The notes beneath the pieces were generated by a model that was not told the origin of the DNA, did not search any database, and worked only from the letters and a program-made list of their open reading frames with translations. The translations under genes and the position numbers were made by a program. From an uncultured bacterium (GTDB lineage Bacteria; Cyanobacteriota; Vampirovibrionia; Gastranaerophilales; Gastranaerophilaceae): 41,232 nucleotides of DNA. Below, piece by piece: positions 15,499 to 25,169 of this stretch (positions are counted from its first letter, which is position 1; each line of letters starts with the position of its first letter). The DNA is taken from the NCBI GenBank assembly GCA_949292175.1, contig CASEYJ010000005.1:1-41232 (forward strand), read 5' to 3'.

Positions 15499-17735
15499 AT
15501 GGGACAGTTTTTAAACTCAATAAACGAAGTTAGAAAAAATTATAGTAAATATGACACGTGGGAACAAGCTCAGGCGGATGAACGTGCAAAAAAGGAATAT
15601 CTAGCCAAAACATTAGATATCCCTGAAGACAAAGTTGAACTTACCACAAATAAAGTTCGAGCAGTTATTCGAGCAACCGAAATAATGGATAAACGCTCGG
15701 AAGACAACTGTGAAGATGTTGAACAAATGACATCTATACTTGCAATTCCTCCAACTTTACTTGCTGCCGGAGGAGTTCCTCTACTATCTCAAAAAATCAC
15801 AAATAATATAATCAAAAATACTAATAAAAAAATTACAGAATTAAAAAATACGCTTGCAGACCCGACAATCTCAAAAGAAGTCCAGACTGCAACACTTGAA
15901 AAGCTCAATCGTTTAACCCAAAAAGTTTCAAAACTTACCCAAAGAGCAGGTATCTATGGTCAGCTTGCCAGCATAGTTGTTCTTCTTGGGGTAGGCGCAT
16001 ACATAACATTATATAGCACAGCGAAACAAAAACAAGCTTCAAGAATAGGACGATTCCAAGCTAAACAAAATGAGCTAAAAGACGTCCATAACTTTGTATT
16101 ATACACACCGGAACAACTCGAACAAGCACAAGAAATTGCAAAAAAAATACCGGATCAGAAAGAAAGCAATAATATACTAAAAATGCTTTCTGAAATAAAA
16201 GCAATACATAAAGACAAAAAAGCCTATAAGGAATGGTTAAAAGACAAAGATCCAAACGAAATTGAGAAGTTAAAATCTCTGACCTACACACCAGAACAAC
16301 TAAAAATAGGTAATGAAGACAAAGAATTAATTGTAGATACTGTAAAAGAAATAAACATTAAAGCAGAAGAATACTCAGAAAATGTTGAAAACGCATACGA
16401 TACTTTAGGAACAGTATCTTGGCTTATCGCAGCTCCTGTGGGCTTCCTAATTAACAAAGTATTAAAACAATTTAAAGTTCCAAAAGTTGCTAACAGAATT
16501 GCATCAACCCTAATTCCGATACTTACAAGCGTAGGCTTGGGTATTGCGGGCACATTAGAGCAAAAGAAAGCTTCCAGAGTAGGACGCTACTTAGCAAGAC
16601 AAGATTTGATGAAAAATCCGTCAAGATTAATGGCATTCTCTGACGAAGATATGCAAAAAGCAAAAGACATCAAAGCAGAAAAACAAAAAGTTGGATTTTT
16701 CGAAAAACTAACAGACAGCTTCTCATTCCTACACAAGTATGCAAAAGATAAAAATAGCTACAATAAATATAAAAAAGATGAGCAGGCAAAAACAGAAAAA
16801 CTTCAAAAAGCTCTAAATCAAATTGAAATAACAGACAAGCAAAAACAAGACGCTAAAGAATTGCAAGCAAAAATATACAGGGCATTTGATGAAATAGATG
16901 AAATGTCACAACGCTACTCAGAAGATGTAGAAGCAGGCACCGAAATTGCCAAACAAGTTATGAGTCAAATCTGGTCACTCGGCTCCCTTGGAGCAACCGT
17001 AGCCGCCGGAATTGCAATATACAAAGGTAAATTTCCAATTTCGAAAATTGTAAATACAGTAGCAAATATTGGCTTAAAGAAGGATTCAACTCTTAGAACA
17101 GGAGTTAACAAAATATATGATATCCTTAAAAAGGATAAAAAATTAATGCACGACTTCCAAAGAACCCTCGTTTCCGGGAATATCGGGAATTTTCTTGGCA
17201 CTTCAAAAGCTAAGGAACTTAATGAGGCTATCAGCGAAATAATGCTAAAAACTATTCTTGAAAGCGGAATAAAACCAAATGAAATTAATAAAGACATAAT
17301 AACAGATATAATCAAGAAACAATTAAAAGATGGCAAAATTGCAAAATGGGCTGGCAACCTTATTTCACAAACATCAAATTTAGTCGCAAAAACGAAATTC
17401 AAAGACAGTTTGCCGGAAGAAGTATTAAATGAATTAAATCAGAAGACCTGGAAAGACTATAAAACACTAATAGGAGCAGCATCAGTTGCCGGAGTTCCAC
17501 TCTTGGGTATAATCCTTGGAGTTCCGTACGCATTCAATGCTTGGCTCACAAACATTCAGAAAAAGGCCGGTAAAATCGGTATTATGCAAGCAATGGACAA
17601 AATCGATGATCCGAGAGTTTTTGCCCCAACTCCAGAAGAGCTAAAACACAAACAAACTGGAGAAACATCCAATGAGCCTCAAAAACCAGCACCATCTGTA
17701 AGCTCAAACCTAATCAGCAAATATAAAAAACAAAA

Positions 17736-17754
<19 letters not shown>
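15499..17754 (+). CDS. Large membrane protein with three internal repeats (751 aa)
   Basis: I do not recognise a family. Three copies of a module are visible: a hydrophobic pair of helices, then a basic KxASR-GR-xAxQ patch, then a D..xxF..TPEEL-like helix. They occur near residues 175-215 (ASRIGRFQAKQN ... LYTPEQLEQA), 354-390 (ASRVGRYLARQD ... AFSDEDMQKA) and 685-720 (AGKIGIMQAMDK ... APTPEELKHK). Further hydrophobic stretches lie near 155-172, 305-350, 488-503 and 655-680. Long charged helices fill the rest. There is no signal peptide. AAGGGA lies 9 nt before the ATG. The last five codons overlap tRNA-Thr in antisense and the stop codon lies in its T-arm. Confidence 0.8.
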
Positions 17755-17808
<54 letters not shown>

Positions 17809-17885
17809 TTATTGCTCTAATTTGTTGATAACCAACAGTAAAATTATACTCTGAAAAAATTTTTTAACAATATTTAATATACATA

Positions 17886-17914
17886 TTTGCTTTTTGGAAT
17901 TTATATCTTATTAT
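17886..17914 (+). promoter_or_regulatory. Promoter of the SIMPL gene
   Basis: TTTGCT (17886-17891), a 17-bp spacer and TATTAT (17909-17914) lie 32 bp before the start codon. Confidence 0.45.
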
Positions 17915-17945
17915 GTATTAGTACATATTAATTTCAGGGGGTAAA

Positions 17946-18671
17946 ATGTTAGAAAAGCTAGAAAAATTCCAAGTTTTACTATTATCTTTAGTAATTACAG
18001 CAGGAATCATTATTGCTGCAAACGCAATTACAGGAGCAATATCCAAAGATGTAATTACAGTTACGGGTTCTTATTCTCAAAACGTTACATCTGATAGCGG
18101 ACGTTTAGAATTTAACCTTACAACTAGAAAAGCTACTAAATTGGAAGCTTACAATACTCTAAGCAAGCAACTACCTATTGTAATGAAGTATTTAGAAAAA
18201 CAAGGATTTGCAGAGGATGAAATAGAAGTTAAAGCTTTTAACGGCTATAATTCTTACAAATACGGTGCAAATGGAATGGCAACAAACGAAATTGCTTATT
18301 TTAACGCTTCACAAATTATTTCCGTAAGTTCAAAAGATGTACAAAAAATTAAGAAAACATCTACAGACATTAATAACTTAATCTCACAAGGTATTGATAT
18401 TTACGTAACAGATACATCTTACTTCTATTCAAAACTATCAGATATGAAAGTTCAACTCTTAGAAGAAGCTACTAAAGATGCTAAACAAAGAGCTACTGCA
18501 ATGCTTAAAGCAACTCATAATAGAGCTGGCAAAATTCAATCTGTAAAAATGGGAGTATTCCAAATCACACCGGTTGACTCAACTAACGTATCAGACATGG
18601 GTATCAACGATACTTCAACTATTGAGAAAAAAATCACATCTGTAGCAAACGTAACATTTGTTATCAAATAA
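17946..18671 (+). CDS. SIMPL-domain (DUF541) exported protein (241 aa)
   Basis: An N-terminal hydrophobic helix (residues about 9-30, FQVLLLSLVITAGIIIAANA) anchors or exports the protein. The SIMPL domain follows: VITVTGSYSQNVTSD near residue 36, the strand LEFNLTTR, the helix TLSKQLPIVMKYLEKQG, and a conserved late segment LLEEATKDAKQRATAMLKAT, then GKIQSVKMG and a closing VANVTFVIK strand. SIMPL proteins (YggE, Omp26) form periplasmic or outer-membrane oligomers with roles in oxidative stress; the exact function is not known. GGGGGT is 4 nt upstream of the ATG. The gene pairs with a small secreted protein 14 bp downstream. Confidence 0.92.
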   Translation: MLEKLEKFQVLLLSLVITAGIIIAANAITGAISKDVITVTGSYSQNVTSDSGRLEFNLTTRKATKLEAYNTLSKQLPIVMKYLEKQGFAEDEIEVKAFNGYNSYKYGANGMATNEIAYFNASQIISVSSKDVQKIKKTSTDINNLISQGIDIYVTDTSYFYSKLSDMKVQLLEEATKDAKQRATAMLKATHNRAGKIQSVKMGVFQITPVDSTNVSDMGINDTSTIEKKITSVANVTFVIK

Positions 18672-18685
18672 GGAGAGTGTAGGAA

Positions 18686-19006
18686 ATGAAAAGATTTATG
18701 ATACTATCGTGTCTTATTCTTGGTTCTGCATTGAGTGCTAACGCAATTGATGTAGTAATGCCACCTATTGTAAACGGACTTCAAAATACGGATTCTCAAA
18801 TGCGACTAATTGAACAACAGAGATTCCGCCAAGAAGAATATGACGAATTTAAAGACATGAAACAGCAAAAAGAAGAAAGAAATAAGGAGATAGATTTAGA
18901 GGAAAAATTTAATGAACAACAAAAACAAACTCAAAAATATACTCCTGAAGTGAATTTAATTAGAGAAAATGGGCAATTGAAATTAAAGCCTGTTGTTGCA
19001 GAATAA
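18686..19006 (+). CDS. Small secreted helical protein (106 aa)
   Basis: I do not recognise a family. Residues 1-20 (MKRFMILSCLILGSALSANA) are a signal peptide. The mature chain begins IDVVMPPIVNGLQ and continues as a single charged, glutamine- and glutamate-rich helix (MRLIEQQRFRQEEYDEFKDM, then QQKEERNKEIDLEEKF) before a short basic tail ending VVAE. It has the look of a periplasmic coiled-coil partner. GGAGAG lies 10 nt upstream and the SIMPL stop codon is 14 bp away, so the two genes form an operon closed by the terminator at 19008. Confidence 0.78.
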   Translation: MKRFMILSCLILGSALSANAIDVVMPPIVNGLQNTDSQMRLIEQQRFRQEEYDEFKDMKQQKEERNKEIDLEEKFNEQQKQTQKYTPEVNLIRENGQLKLKPVVAE

Positions 19007-19007
19007 A

Positions 19008-19036
19008 AAAAGGCCGGGAAACCGGTCTTTTTTTTT
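19008..19036 (+). terminator. Terminator of the SIMPL operon
   Basis: AAAGGCCGG pairs with CCGGTCTTT around a GAAA tetraloop-like turn, followed by a T-run to 19036. The A-run before it may let it also serve the convergent trkH. Confidence 0.88.
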
Positions 19037-19068
19037 GCACTTAATTTATATTACCTCATCACAATTCA

Positions 19069-20532
19069 TCACTTAATGGACCAAAAATCTCTTTGAGTCA
19101 TAACTAAAAACGGAATCAATTCTAAACGTCCAACCAACATATTAACAATAAGTATAAACTTAGTTGAAGAATGAAGTATATCAAACGATGCCATAGGTCC
19201 TATCGCACCAAATCCAGGTCCGATATTACCCAACGTAGTAATAGATGATGTCAAACCAAAAACGTAATTTTGCTCGATTAACGTAATGATTACTGCAGTC
19301 AAACCAAAAATTACAAAGTAGAAAATAACGAAAACAATTACCTGACGTAAAACTTCAGTACTAATAACATTATCATCTACTTTCACATTTATTACTGCAT
19401 TCGGGTGAAGAATCCTAACAAGCTCAGCCTTCATCGACTTAAAAACAAGAAGCCATCTTGTCATCTTTATACCACCACCTGCGGAACTTGCACAAGAACC
19501 GAAAAACATAACAATAAACAGTAAAATCTTTGCAGGAAAACTCCATTGCACGAAATCAACACTTGCACTACCTGTTGAAGTCATCAAGCTCACAACCTGA
19601 AACATAGCATGTCTTATCGCAGCAAAAACATTATAGTTGTTTGTAAAATACAAAGAAAGAGCAATTAAGAATGATGAAATCATAACCACGCTAAAATATA
19701 GGCGAAATTCTTCATTTTTAAAAAACAAAAACGGATTCTTCTTTTTAACAAACACCATATACTGAAGGTTAAAACTCGTACCCGCAAAGAACATGAATAA
19801 TAAAATTAAGCAAGTAATAAGCGGACTACGATATCCCATAATACTTTCGGCATTTGGAGAGAAACCTCCGGCAGAAAGAGTTGCTAAAGAGTTACAAACT
19901 GCATCAAATAAAGGCATTCCAGCAAGAGTCAATAAAACAACCAACAAAACTGTCAGCCCAAGGTACAGTCCCCATAATAATGCTGCAGTACTACGAACTC
20001 TTGGAGTGAATTTATCCTCAGTTGGCCCGGGAGTCTCAGCAAAAAACATTTGCCTACCTGCAACCGCAAACTGTGGTAATACGGCAACGAACAAGACGAT
20101 AATACCAATACCACCCAACCACTGAGTGAGGCTACGCCAGAAGAACAAAGCTTTAGGATAATTAAAGTGCGTAAAAATTGTAGCTCCGGTAGTCGTAATG
20201 CCGGAAACTGATTCAAACAGAGCATCAATTACCGAAAACTTATAAAACAAATAAGGAATAGCTGCGATAACTCCAAAAGTAATCCAAGATAAAGCAACTA
20301 TAAATAACGCCTCAGATTTTTTAATATCGTTTAAATTATCCAATGAAGCTGATGCTGGATAAAATTTTCTAATTAGGTATCCGCAACCTGCTGACAAAAT
20401 AGAAGCTGATAAGAAAGGATAAATTGAAAACCAATCCTGACATATCAAAGCCACAACAACAGGTAACAGGAGGAACACTCCCAAATACATCATAATAATA
20501 CTTAAAGCATTTAATATGTAACTTAGACGCAT
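19069..20532 (-). CDS. trkH: Potassium uptake membrane subunit TrkH (487 aa)
   Basis: TrkH/KtrB channels carry K+ across the inner membrane. All four selectivity loops are visible: SGITTTGAT (about residue 111), LSAGGFSP (about 223), MTSTGSAS (about 319) and TLGNIGPGFG (about 437), each followed by a membrane helix, with FFGSCASSAGGGIK between the third and fourth. Ten or so hydrophobic helices span the chain. Length fits TrkH (about 480). It starts 3 bp after the trkA stop codon, so the two subunits are co-transcribed and translated together; AAGGTGA lies 8-9 nt upstream of the ATG. Confidence 0.96.
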   Translation of the reverse strand: MRLSYILNALSIIMMYLGVFLLLPVVVALICQDWFSIYPFLSASILSAGCGYLIRKFYPASASLDNLNDIKKSEALFIVALSWITFGVIAAIPYLFYKFSVIDALFESVSGITTTGATIFTHFNYPKALFFWRSLTQWLGGIGIIVLFVAVLPQFAVAGRQMFFAETPGPTEDKFTPRVRSTAALLWGLYLGLTVLLVVLLTLAGMPLFDAVCNSLATLSAGGFSPNAESIMGYRSPLITCLILLFMFFAGTSFNLQYMVFVKKKNPFLFFKNEEFRLYFSVVMISSFLIALSLYFTNNYNVFAAIRHAMFQVVSLMTSTGSASVDFVQWSFPAKILLFIVMFFGSCASSAGGGIKMTRWLLVFKSMKAELVRILHPNAVINVKVDDNVISTEVLRQVIVFVIFYFVIFGLTAVIITLIEQNYVFGLTSSITTLGNIGPGFGAIGPMASFDILHSSTKFILIVNMLVGRLELIPFLVMTQRDFWSIK

Positions 20533-20535
20533 AAA

Positions 20536-21876
20536 CTATTTCACCTTAAAACAATCTTTCACTGCATTGGCATCTTCGGATTTAACAAATGTAATAAGAA
20601 CATCATCCGTTCTTATATCGACATTTCCTTTTGGAATAATAACTTTATTATGTCGCTGAATAATACCAATAATCGCCGGAACAGGTATTTTCAAATCCAT
20701 AATTCTCTTTCCGTCGAATTCCGGCTTCACAATAATCTCTAACAATTCAGCTTGACCTTGTTCAACAGTAGCTAAAATATCTACATCATTCTCAGCAAGA
20801 TCATTTCTAACTTCATTAATCGCAGAATTTTTCGGAGAAATCGCAATATCAATTCCGACCTTTTCAAAAAGCGGAATATTTAAAACTTTTGAAACCCTTG
20901 AAATAACTCTCTTTACGCCCAATTGTTTTGCAAGAAGCGAACATAGTAAGTTTCTTTCATCATTATTGGTAACGCTTATAACTACATCAGATTCTTCAAG
21001 CGATTCTTCGTTTAACAGCTGCAAATTAGTACCATCACCGTTAATAACAAGAGTATTAGAAAGTTCTTGCGATAAAAGCTGGCATCTTTCATAACTTTTT
21101 TCAATTATTTTTGTTTTAATACGGAGAGTCTCCAAATTTTTAGCAAGCATAAGTCCAACATTGCCACCACCAATGATAGCAACAGACTTAACATACTCTT
21201 TTTCGTGGAAGAAAGTACCTGCAAGAATATCCAAAGAATGAGCCGTCCCCATGAAAATCAACTTATCATCTGCCTGCAATACTGTCTCACCATTTGGAAT
21301 AAATAACTCGCCACCTCTTGTAATACCAACAACAAGAGTGTCATTTGTAAAATTACACTCACGGATTTTCTTACCTACAATAGGCAAATGCTCAGAAATT
21401 TTATATTCCAAAAGTCTTGCCCTGCCGTCAGCGAAATTTTCAACGTCCAAAGCTTGAGCCACGGTAACTATTCTGAAAATTTCTTGAGTTAACAACTCTT
21501 CCGGCCAAATAATGTAATCAATAAAGAAATCACCACATACACCATTATTTTTTTCAAAATAAAGAGTATTTTTATACTCTTCTTTAGAAACAAAACAAAG
21601 AGTTCTAATTCCACCAACCTTTTTAGCGGAAAGACAAGCAACAATGTTCGCTTCATCAATTGGAGTACAAGCGATGAAGATATCAGCATTATATATGTCA
21701 GCTTGCTTTAATACATTCATATCACAAGCATTACCATGTACAAAGCTTATATCGAGCTTTGAAAACTCTTCATTATCATTTTCTTCTTTATCGATAATAG
21801 TTATATCGTGATCTTCGAAAAACTCAGTCGCAAGCAAGCATCCTACTTCAGTTGCACCAAAAATAATTATTTTCAT
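20536..21876 (-). CDS. trkA: Trk potassium uptake regulatory subunit TrkA (446 aa)
   Basis: TrkA is the cytoplasmic nucleotide-binding ring that gates TrkH. The chain has the expected tandem layout: Rossmann domain 1 (IIIFGATEVGCLLA, a degenerate glycine loop), a TrkA_C domain (about 140-215, with LPIVGKKIRE and DKLIFMGT), Rossmann domain 2 (VAIIGGGNVGLMLA near residue 233, canonical), and a second TrkA_C domain (about 365-446, GKRIMDLKIPVPA, DDVLITFV). The altered first loop suggests NAD(H) is bound mainly by the second half. It lies between yggT and trkH with gaps of 15 and 3 bp. Confidence 0.96.
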   Translation of the reverse strand: MKIIIFGATEVGCLLATEFFEDHDITIIDKEENDNEEFSKLDISFVHGNACDMNVLKQADIYNADIFIACTPIDEANIVACLSAKKVGGIRTLCFVSKEEYKNTLYFEKNNGVCGDFFIDYIIWPEELLTQEIFRIVTVAQALDVENFADGRARLLEYKISEHLPIVGKKIRECNFTNDTLVVGITRGGELFIPNGETVLQADDKLIFMGTAHSLDILAGTFFHEKEYVKSVAIIGGGNVGLMLAKNLETLRIKTKIIEKSYERCQLLSQELSNTLVINGDGTNLQLLNEESLEESDVVISVTNNDERNLLCSLLAKQLGVKRVISRVSKVLNIPLFEKVGIDIAISPKNSAINEVRNDLAENDVDILATVEQGQAELLEIIVKPEFDGKRIMDLKIPVPAIIGIIQRHNKVIIPKGNVDIRTDDVLITFVKSEDANAVKDCFKVK

Positions 21877-21891
21877 AACTATATACCACCT

Positions 21892-22164
21892 TTACCCTAC
21901 CAAAGAACTCAAAAGAATGATTACAATATTATGAATCACGCCCAAAGCTATAATAGCAACGATTGGTGAAACATCTAACATGCCAATCGGCGGTATAAAT
22001 CGACGAAACAAATTCAAATACGCGTCAGAAACCTGTCTAATCGTAAAGAAAGGTTGCTTGTTCCAGTCCAAATTAGGAACAAAACTTAAAAAGCACCTTA
22101 TCAAAATGATTATATAAAACAGTGAAAATATACTATTTATACCGCTTATTAAAGCATTAATCAT
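21892..22164 (-). CDS. YggT-family membrane protein (90 aa)
   Basis: Two hydrophobic helices (about residues 10-29 and 65-88) flank the hallmark loop FFTIRQVSDAYLNLFRRFIPP-IGMLDVSPIVA of the YggT family. In this family single-copy members of about 90 residues are usual in cyanobacteria and Gram-positives, where homologues (Ccb3, YlmG) act in membrane protein assembly and division. GAGGT lies 9 nt before the ATG. It sits 12 bp downstream of mtnP and 15 bp upstream of trkA, in a four-gene leftward unit. Confidence 0.93.
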   Translation of the reverse strand: MINALISGINSIFSLFYIIILIRCFLSFVPNLDWNKQPFFTIRQVSDAYLNLFRRFIPPIGMLDVSPIVAIIALGVIHNIVIILLSSLVG

Positions 22165-22176
22165 ATCTTATACCTC

Positions 22177-22980
22177 TTATAATTGAGAATTAGCCTTCGT
22201 ATTAGCACATGCACAATGATTTCTTTCAACAGGAATTTTTTCAATCATGTTAAATAGAAGACTCTTCAAATTTTCAACATTAGAATTGAACACTTTTATT
22301 ACATCATGATGAGAAACTGGAGGAACATCCCCAACAAGACCTGCATCATAATCAGTAACAAGAGTAATATTTAACGGACACATATCTAATTCTTTAACAA
22401 GATAATTTTCAGGGAACGCAGACATATTAATAACTGTCCAACCTTGATTTGTAAAGAATTTAGATTCAGCCTTAGTTGAGAAACGAGGTCCGTTTATAAC
22501 AACAATAGTACCTTTGTCGTGAACAGTTATACCAAGTTCCTTAGCAGTAGAAACCGCAAGTTCTCTTAATTCAGGACAGTAAGTTTCAGCCGGAGAAGGG
22601 TGAGTAACAACAGGTCCTTCATAAAAAGTAGACTTTCTACCATCTGTCCAATCAACAAACTGATCACATATAACAAAATCGCCAGGCTTAACTTCTTTTT
22701 GCAAACTGCCGGAAGCACAAGGAGAAATAACTCTTTCTACACCGATAGATTTCATAGCCCATACGTTAGCTCTATAATTAATAAGGTGAGGCAGAATAGT
22801 ATGATTTCTACCATGACGAGGCATAAAAGCAACTTTGTGCGGTCCAATTTGGCCTAAAAAGATATTATCACTAGGCATACCATATGGTGTTTCTACCTTA
22901 ATTTCTTCAATATTGTCTAAAAACTTATAAAATCCAGAACCACCGAACACACCGATAGTCGCTAATTTTTTATCTGTCAT
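22177..22980 (-). CDS. mtnP: S-methyl-5'-thioadenosine phosphorylase (267 aa)
   Basis: The enzyme cleaves methylthioadenosine with phosphate to adenine and methylthioribose 1-phosphate, recycling the by-product of polyamine and SAM metabolism. Visible family motifs are GVFGGSGFYKF, PRHGRNHTILPHLINYRANVWAMK, CASGSLQKEVKPGDFVICDQ (in parts), VVINGPRFSTKAES and VTDYDAG. The aspartates of VTDYD favour adenine nucleosides over guanine nucleosides. The substrate loop reads NMSAFPENYLVKELDMC where most members have NMTGMPEA-LARE, so substrate range could differ. AAGGAG lies 7-8 nt upstream. It is first in the leftward unit with yggT, trkA and trkH. Confidence 0.9.
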   Translation of the reverse strand: MTDKKLATIGVFGGSGFYKFLDNIEEIKVETPYGMPSDNIFLGQIGPHKVAFMPRHGRNHTILPHLINYRANVWAMKSIGVERVISPCASGSLQKEVKPGDFVICDQFVDWTDGRKSTFYEGPVVTHPSPAETYCPELRELAVSTAKELGITVHDKGTIVVINGPRFSTKAESKFFTNQGWTVINMSAFPENYLVKELDMCPLNITLVTDYDAGLVGDVPPVSHHDVIKVFNSNVENLKSLLFNMIEKIPVERNHCACANTKANSQL

Positions 22981-23126
22981 AATCGATACTCCTTATTAAT
23001 CTAATAAATAGATATTAGCAAAAACAAAGTTCACATGCAAATTTGACAAATTGTGAAGATTAATTAAAGAAAAAATTTCAAAAAACCCTCGATTTATTGT
23101 AAAAAAAACACTCAAAATCAGAAATT

Positions 23127-23250
23127 TTACATTTCCGAAAACTATTGTCACACAAGGTTTTTAACAGTATTATCAAGTATAAAAAATAAAAAAAGACTTG
23201 AAATTTAAAATTTTTGTACTATGATGTGGGTATAAATTACATTCCGAAAA
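23127..23250. repeat. Direct repeat TTACATT(T)CCGAAAA in the mtnP/transglycosylase gap
   Basis: The 343-bp divergent gap holds TTACATTTCCGAAAA at 23127-23141 and TTACATTCCGAAAA at 23237-23250, one on each side of the promoter at 23198-23225. Both are followed within about 12 bp by TTGTCACA or TTGACACA. They may be regulator sites; nothing else is recognised in the gap. Confidence 0.4.
23198..23225 (+). promoter_or_regulatory. Promoter of the lytic transglycosylase
   Basis: TTGAAA (23198-23203), a 16-bp spacer and TATGAT (23220-23225) predict a start near 23232 and a leader of about 92 nt before the TTG start codon. The leader contains TTTGAGGAAT (23286-23295), the motif seen twice in the candidate small RNA near 7640. 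Confidence 0.6.
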
Positions 23251-23323
23251 GTTAAAACTTGACACAAAAGAGATAGCGCACTTGCTTTGAGGAATTTTCA
23301 ATTTACAACCAGAGGATTACATT

Positions 23324-23980
23324 TTGAGAAAACTATTACTTTTCACTATTACGCTAGTGTTATTGTGTTTTGCGCCGGCACAGGCTGCTGACGTAAATAC
23401 GGTAAAAGCGACGATTGTGAAACACGCTATCGAAATGGGCGTAGATCCTGCAATCGCTTTAAGTATCGCAAGAACCGAATCAGGTTTCAGCCACAATGCA
23501 CGAAGCAGTCATGGTGCGGTAGGGGTATTTCAATTAATGCCTTCAACAGCTAGGAGAATGGGGCTTAATCCATATTCGTTAAACGACAACATTAAGGGCG
23601 GAATAATGTACTACAAAGCTATGTACAAGATGTTTGGTTCTGTTGAACTTGCACTTGCCGCTTACAATGCTGGACCTGGAAACGTAAAGAGATACAAAGC
23701 AGTTCCTCCGTATGCTGAAACAAGACGTTTCGTAAGCAAGATTATGAAAGATTACCACTATTACAAGGCTAATCCTGATCCTGCTATGGTAAAGGCAAAG
23801 GCAGCTCAGACTGCGGCTAAGAAACCGGCAGCTACAACAGCTACGGTTATGACAAAACCGCAAATTCCGGCAGCTACTTTAGAAATTGTAAAAGCTAAAG
23901 ACATAAACGCTGTGAAAGTCGAAGTTGTCGATGAAACACCACTTGATTTAGAAATAGAAGCAACATCACTTGCTATCTAG
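23324..23980 (+). CDS. Secreted lytic transglycosylase, SLT family (218 aa, TTG start)
   Basis: Lytic transglycosylases cut peptidoglycan between MurNAc and GlcNAc, forming 1,6-anhydro ends. Residues 1-21 (MRKLLLFTITLVLLCFAPAQA) are a signal peptide. The catalytic glutamate is E52 in ARTESGFSHNARS, followed by GAVGVFQLMPSTARRMG, NIKGG-YYKAMY and LALAAYNAGPGNVKRY, all hallmarks of the SLT domain. The C-terminal 80 residues are alanine- and lysine-rich low complexity. The start is TTG, chosen because AGAGGA lies 7 nt upstream and it begins a perfect signal peptide. A terminator follows at 24004. Confidence 0.95.
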   Translation: MRKLLLFTITLVLLCFAPAQAADVNTVKATIVKHAIEMGVDPAIALSIARTESGFSHNARSSHGAVGVFQLMPSTARRMGLNPYSLNDNIKGGIMYYKAMYKMFGSVELALAAYNAGPGNVKRYKAVPPYAETRRFVSKIMKDYHYYKANPDPAMVKAKAAQTAAKKPAATTATVMTKPQIPAATLEIVKAKDINAVKVEVVDETPLDLEIEATSLAI

Positions 23981-24003
23981 GTTCTAAAGAAAAAACAAAA
24001 GCT

Positions 24004-24037
24004 AAAAAACACCCTTGATTATTCAAGGGTGTTTTTG
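24004..24037. terminator. Bidirectional terminator between transglycosylase and prfB
   Basis: AACACCCTTGA pairs with TCAAGGGTGTT around TTAT, with A- and T-runs on the two sides, serving both convergent genes. Confidence 0.9.
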
Positions 24038-24058
24038 TTTATTCAAATATTCTTTTCA

Positions 24059-25145
24059 TTAAACATTTGATTTCAAATAAGCTTCAACAAATCCATCCAA
24101 ATCTCCATCCATAACAGAATCTACATTACCGACTTCGTAGCCTGTTCTGTGATCCTTAACCATCTTATAAGGATGGAAAACATATGAACGAATTTGCGAA
24201 CCAAAATTGATATCAAAACTTTCACCTTTAAGTTCGGCAAGCTTTTTATCGTGTTCAGCCTGTCTTATTGCAAGCAGCTTTGAAGCAAGTATCTGCATTG
24301 CATTTTCTTTATTTTGAAGTTGAGAACGCTCCTGCTGGCACTTTACAACAATACCTGTTGGTTTATGAACAATTCTCACAGCTGTTTCAACCTTATTAAC
24401 ATTTTGCCCGCCGGCACCACCTGAGCGCATTGTATCAACCTCAATTTCATCCGGTGGAATCACGATAGATTTTTCAAAATCTTCAATAATCGGAGAAACT
24501 TCAACTGAAGCAAAACTGGTTTGTCTTTTGCCATTTGCGTTAAACGGAGAAATCCTAACCAAACGATGAACACCACGTTCAGCTTTTGCATAACCAAATG
24601 CATATTTACCTGAGATTTTAATTGTGGCAGACTTAATACCGGCCTCATCACCATCGAGCTTATCTAAAAGTTCAGTTTTCCAATTGTGCTTTTCAGCCCA
24701 TCTGTTGTACATTCTAAACAGTAAAGACGCCCAATCTTGAGCATCCGTACCGCCGGCACCTGCATTAATCGTTAAAATTGCATCAGCAGAATCATATTCA
24801 CCACTAAGCATCAAACGAACCTCAAAACTATCCAGTTCTTTTTCCATTTTTTTACACAACTCAAAGCTTTCTGAAATTAAATCTGAATCTTGAATATCCA
24901 AAGCAATTTCAGCATCGTCAAGAATTGATTGCCACTGAGTACAAACAGAAATATTTTCCTTTACATCCTTAATTTCAGAACCAAGTTTTGAGACTTTATC
25001 TTTATCAGCCCAAATATCAGGCTTTTGCATAGCCTCTTCTAATTCTGCAAGTTTTCCACCCAAAGACTCAAAGTCAAAGACACTCCTTAATACTTTTGAG
25101 TCGTGGTTTTAAATTATTAATTAATTGTTTTAACTCTGTTTCCAT
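24059..25145 (-). CDS. prfB: Peptide chain release factor 2, made by +1 frameshift (361 aa)
   Basis: RF2 ends translation at UGA and UAA. The gene begins at 25145 ([11 protein letters not shown]), reads 23 codons to an in-frame TGA at 25076-25074, and continues in the +1 frame from 25075 ([15 protein letters not shown]), so the CDS is complement(24059..25075, 25077..25145). The shift site is the classical CTT TGA C preceded by AAGGAG. The stop-recognition motif SPF ([11 protein letters not shown]) and the catalytic GGQ ([17 protein letters not shown]) are present. Total length 361 fits RF2. Low RF2 raises frameshifting, giving autoregulation. Retained UGA control also shows that UGA is a stop codon in this organism. 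Confidence 0.97.
25073..25088 (-). promoter_or_regulatory. prfB programmed +1 frameshift signal
   Basis: On the minus strand the internal Shine-Dalgarno AAGGAG (25083-25088) is followed after TGT by CTT TGA C (25079-25073). Spacing matches the known bacterial prfB element. Confidence 0.95.
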
Positions 25146-25169
25146 AACCCTATTTTATTACAAACATTT

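Noticed and set aside
19793..20228. Frames on both strands overlapping trkH
   Set aside because: Shadows of a full-length TrkH with all four selectivity loops.
22600..22857. Plus-strand frame inside mtnP
   Set aside because: Antisense shadow of a clear MTA phosphorylase.
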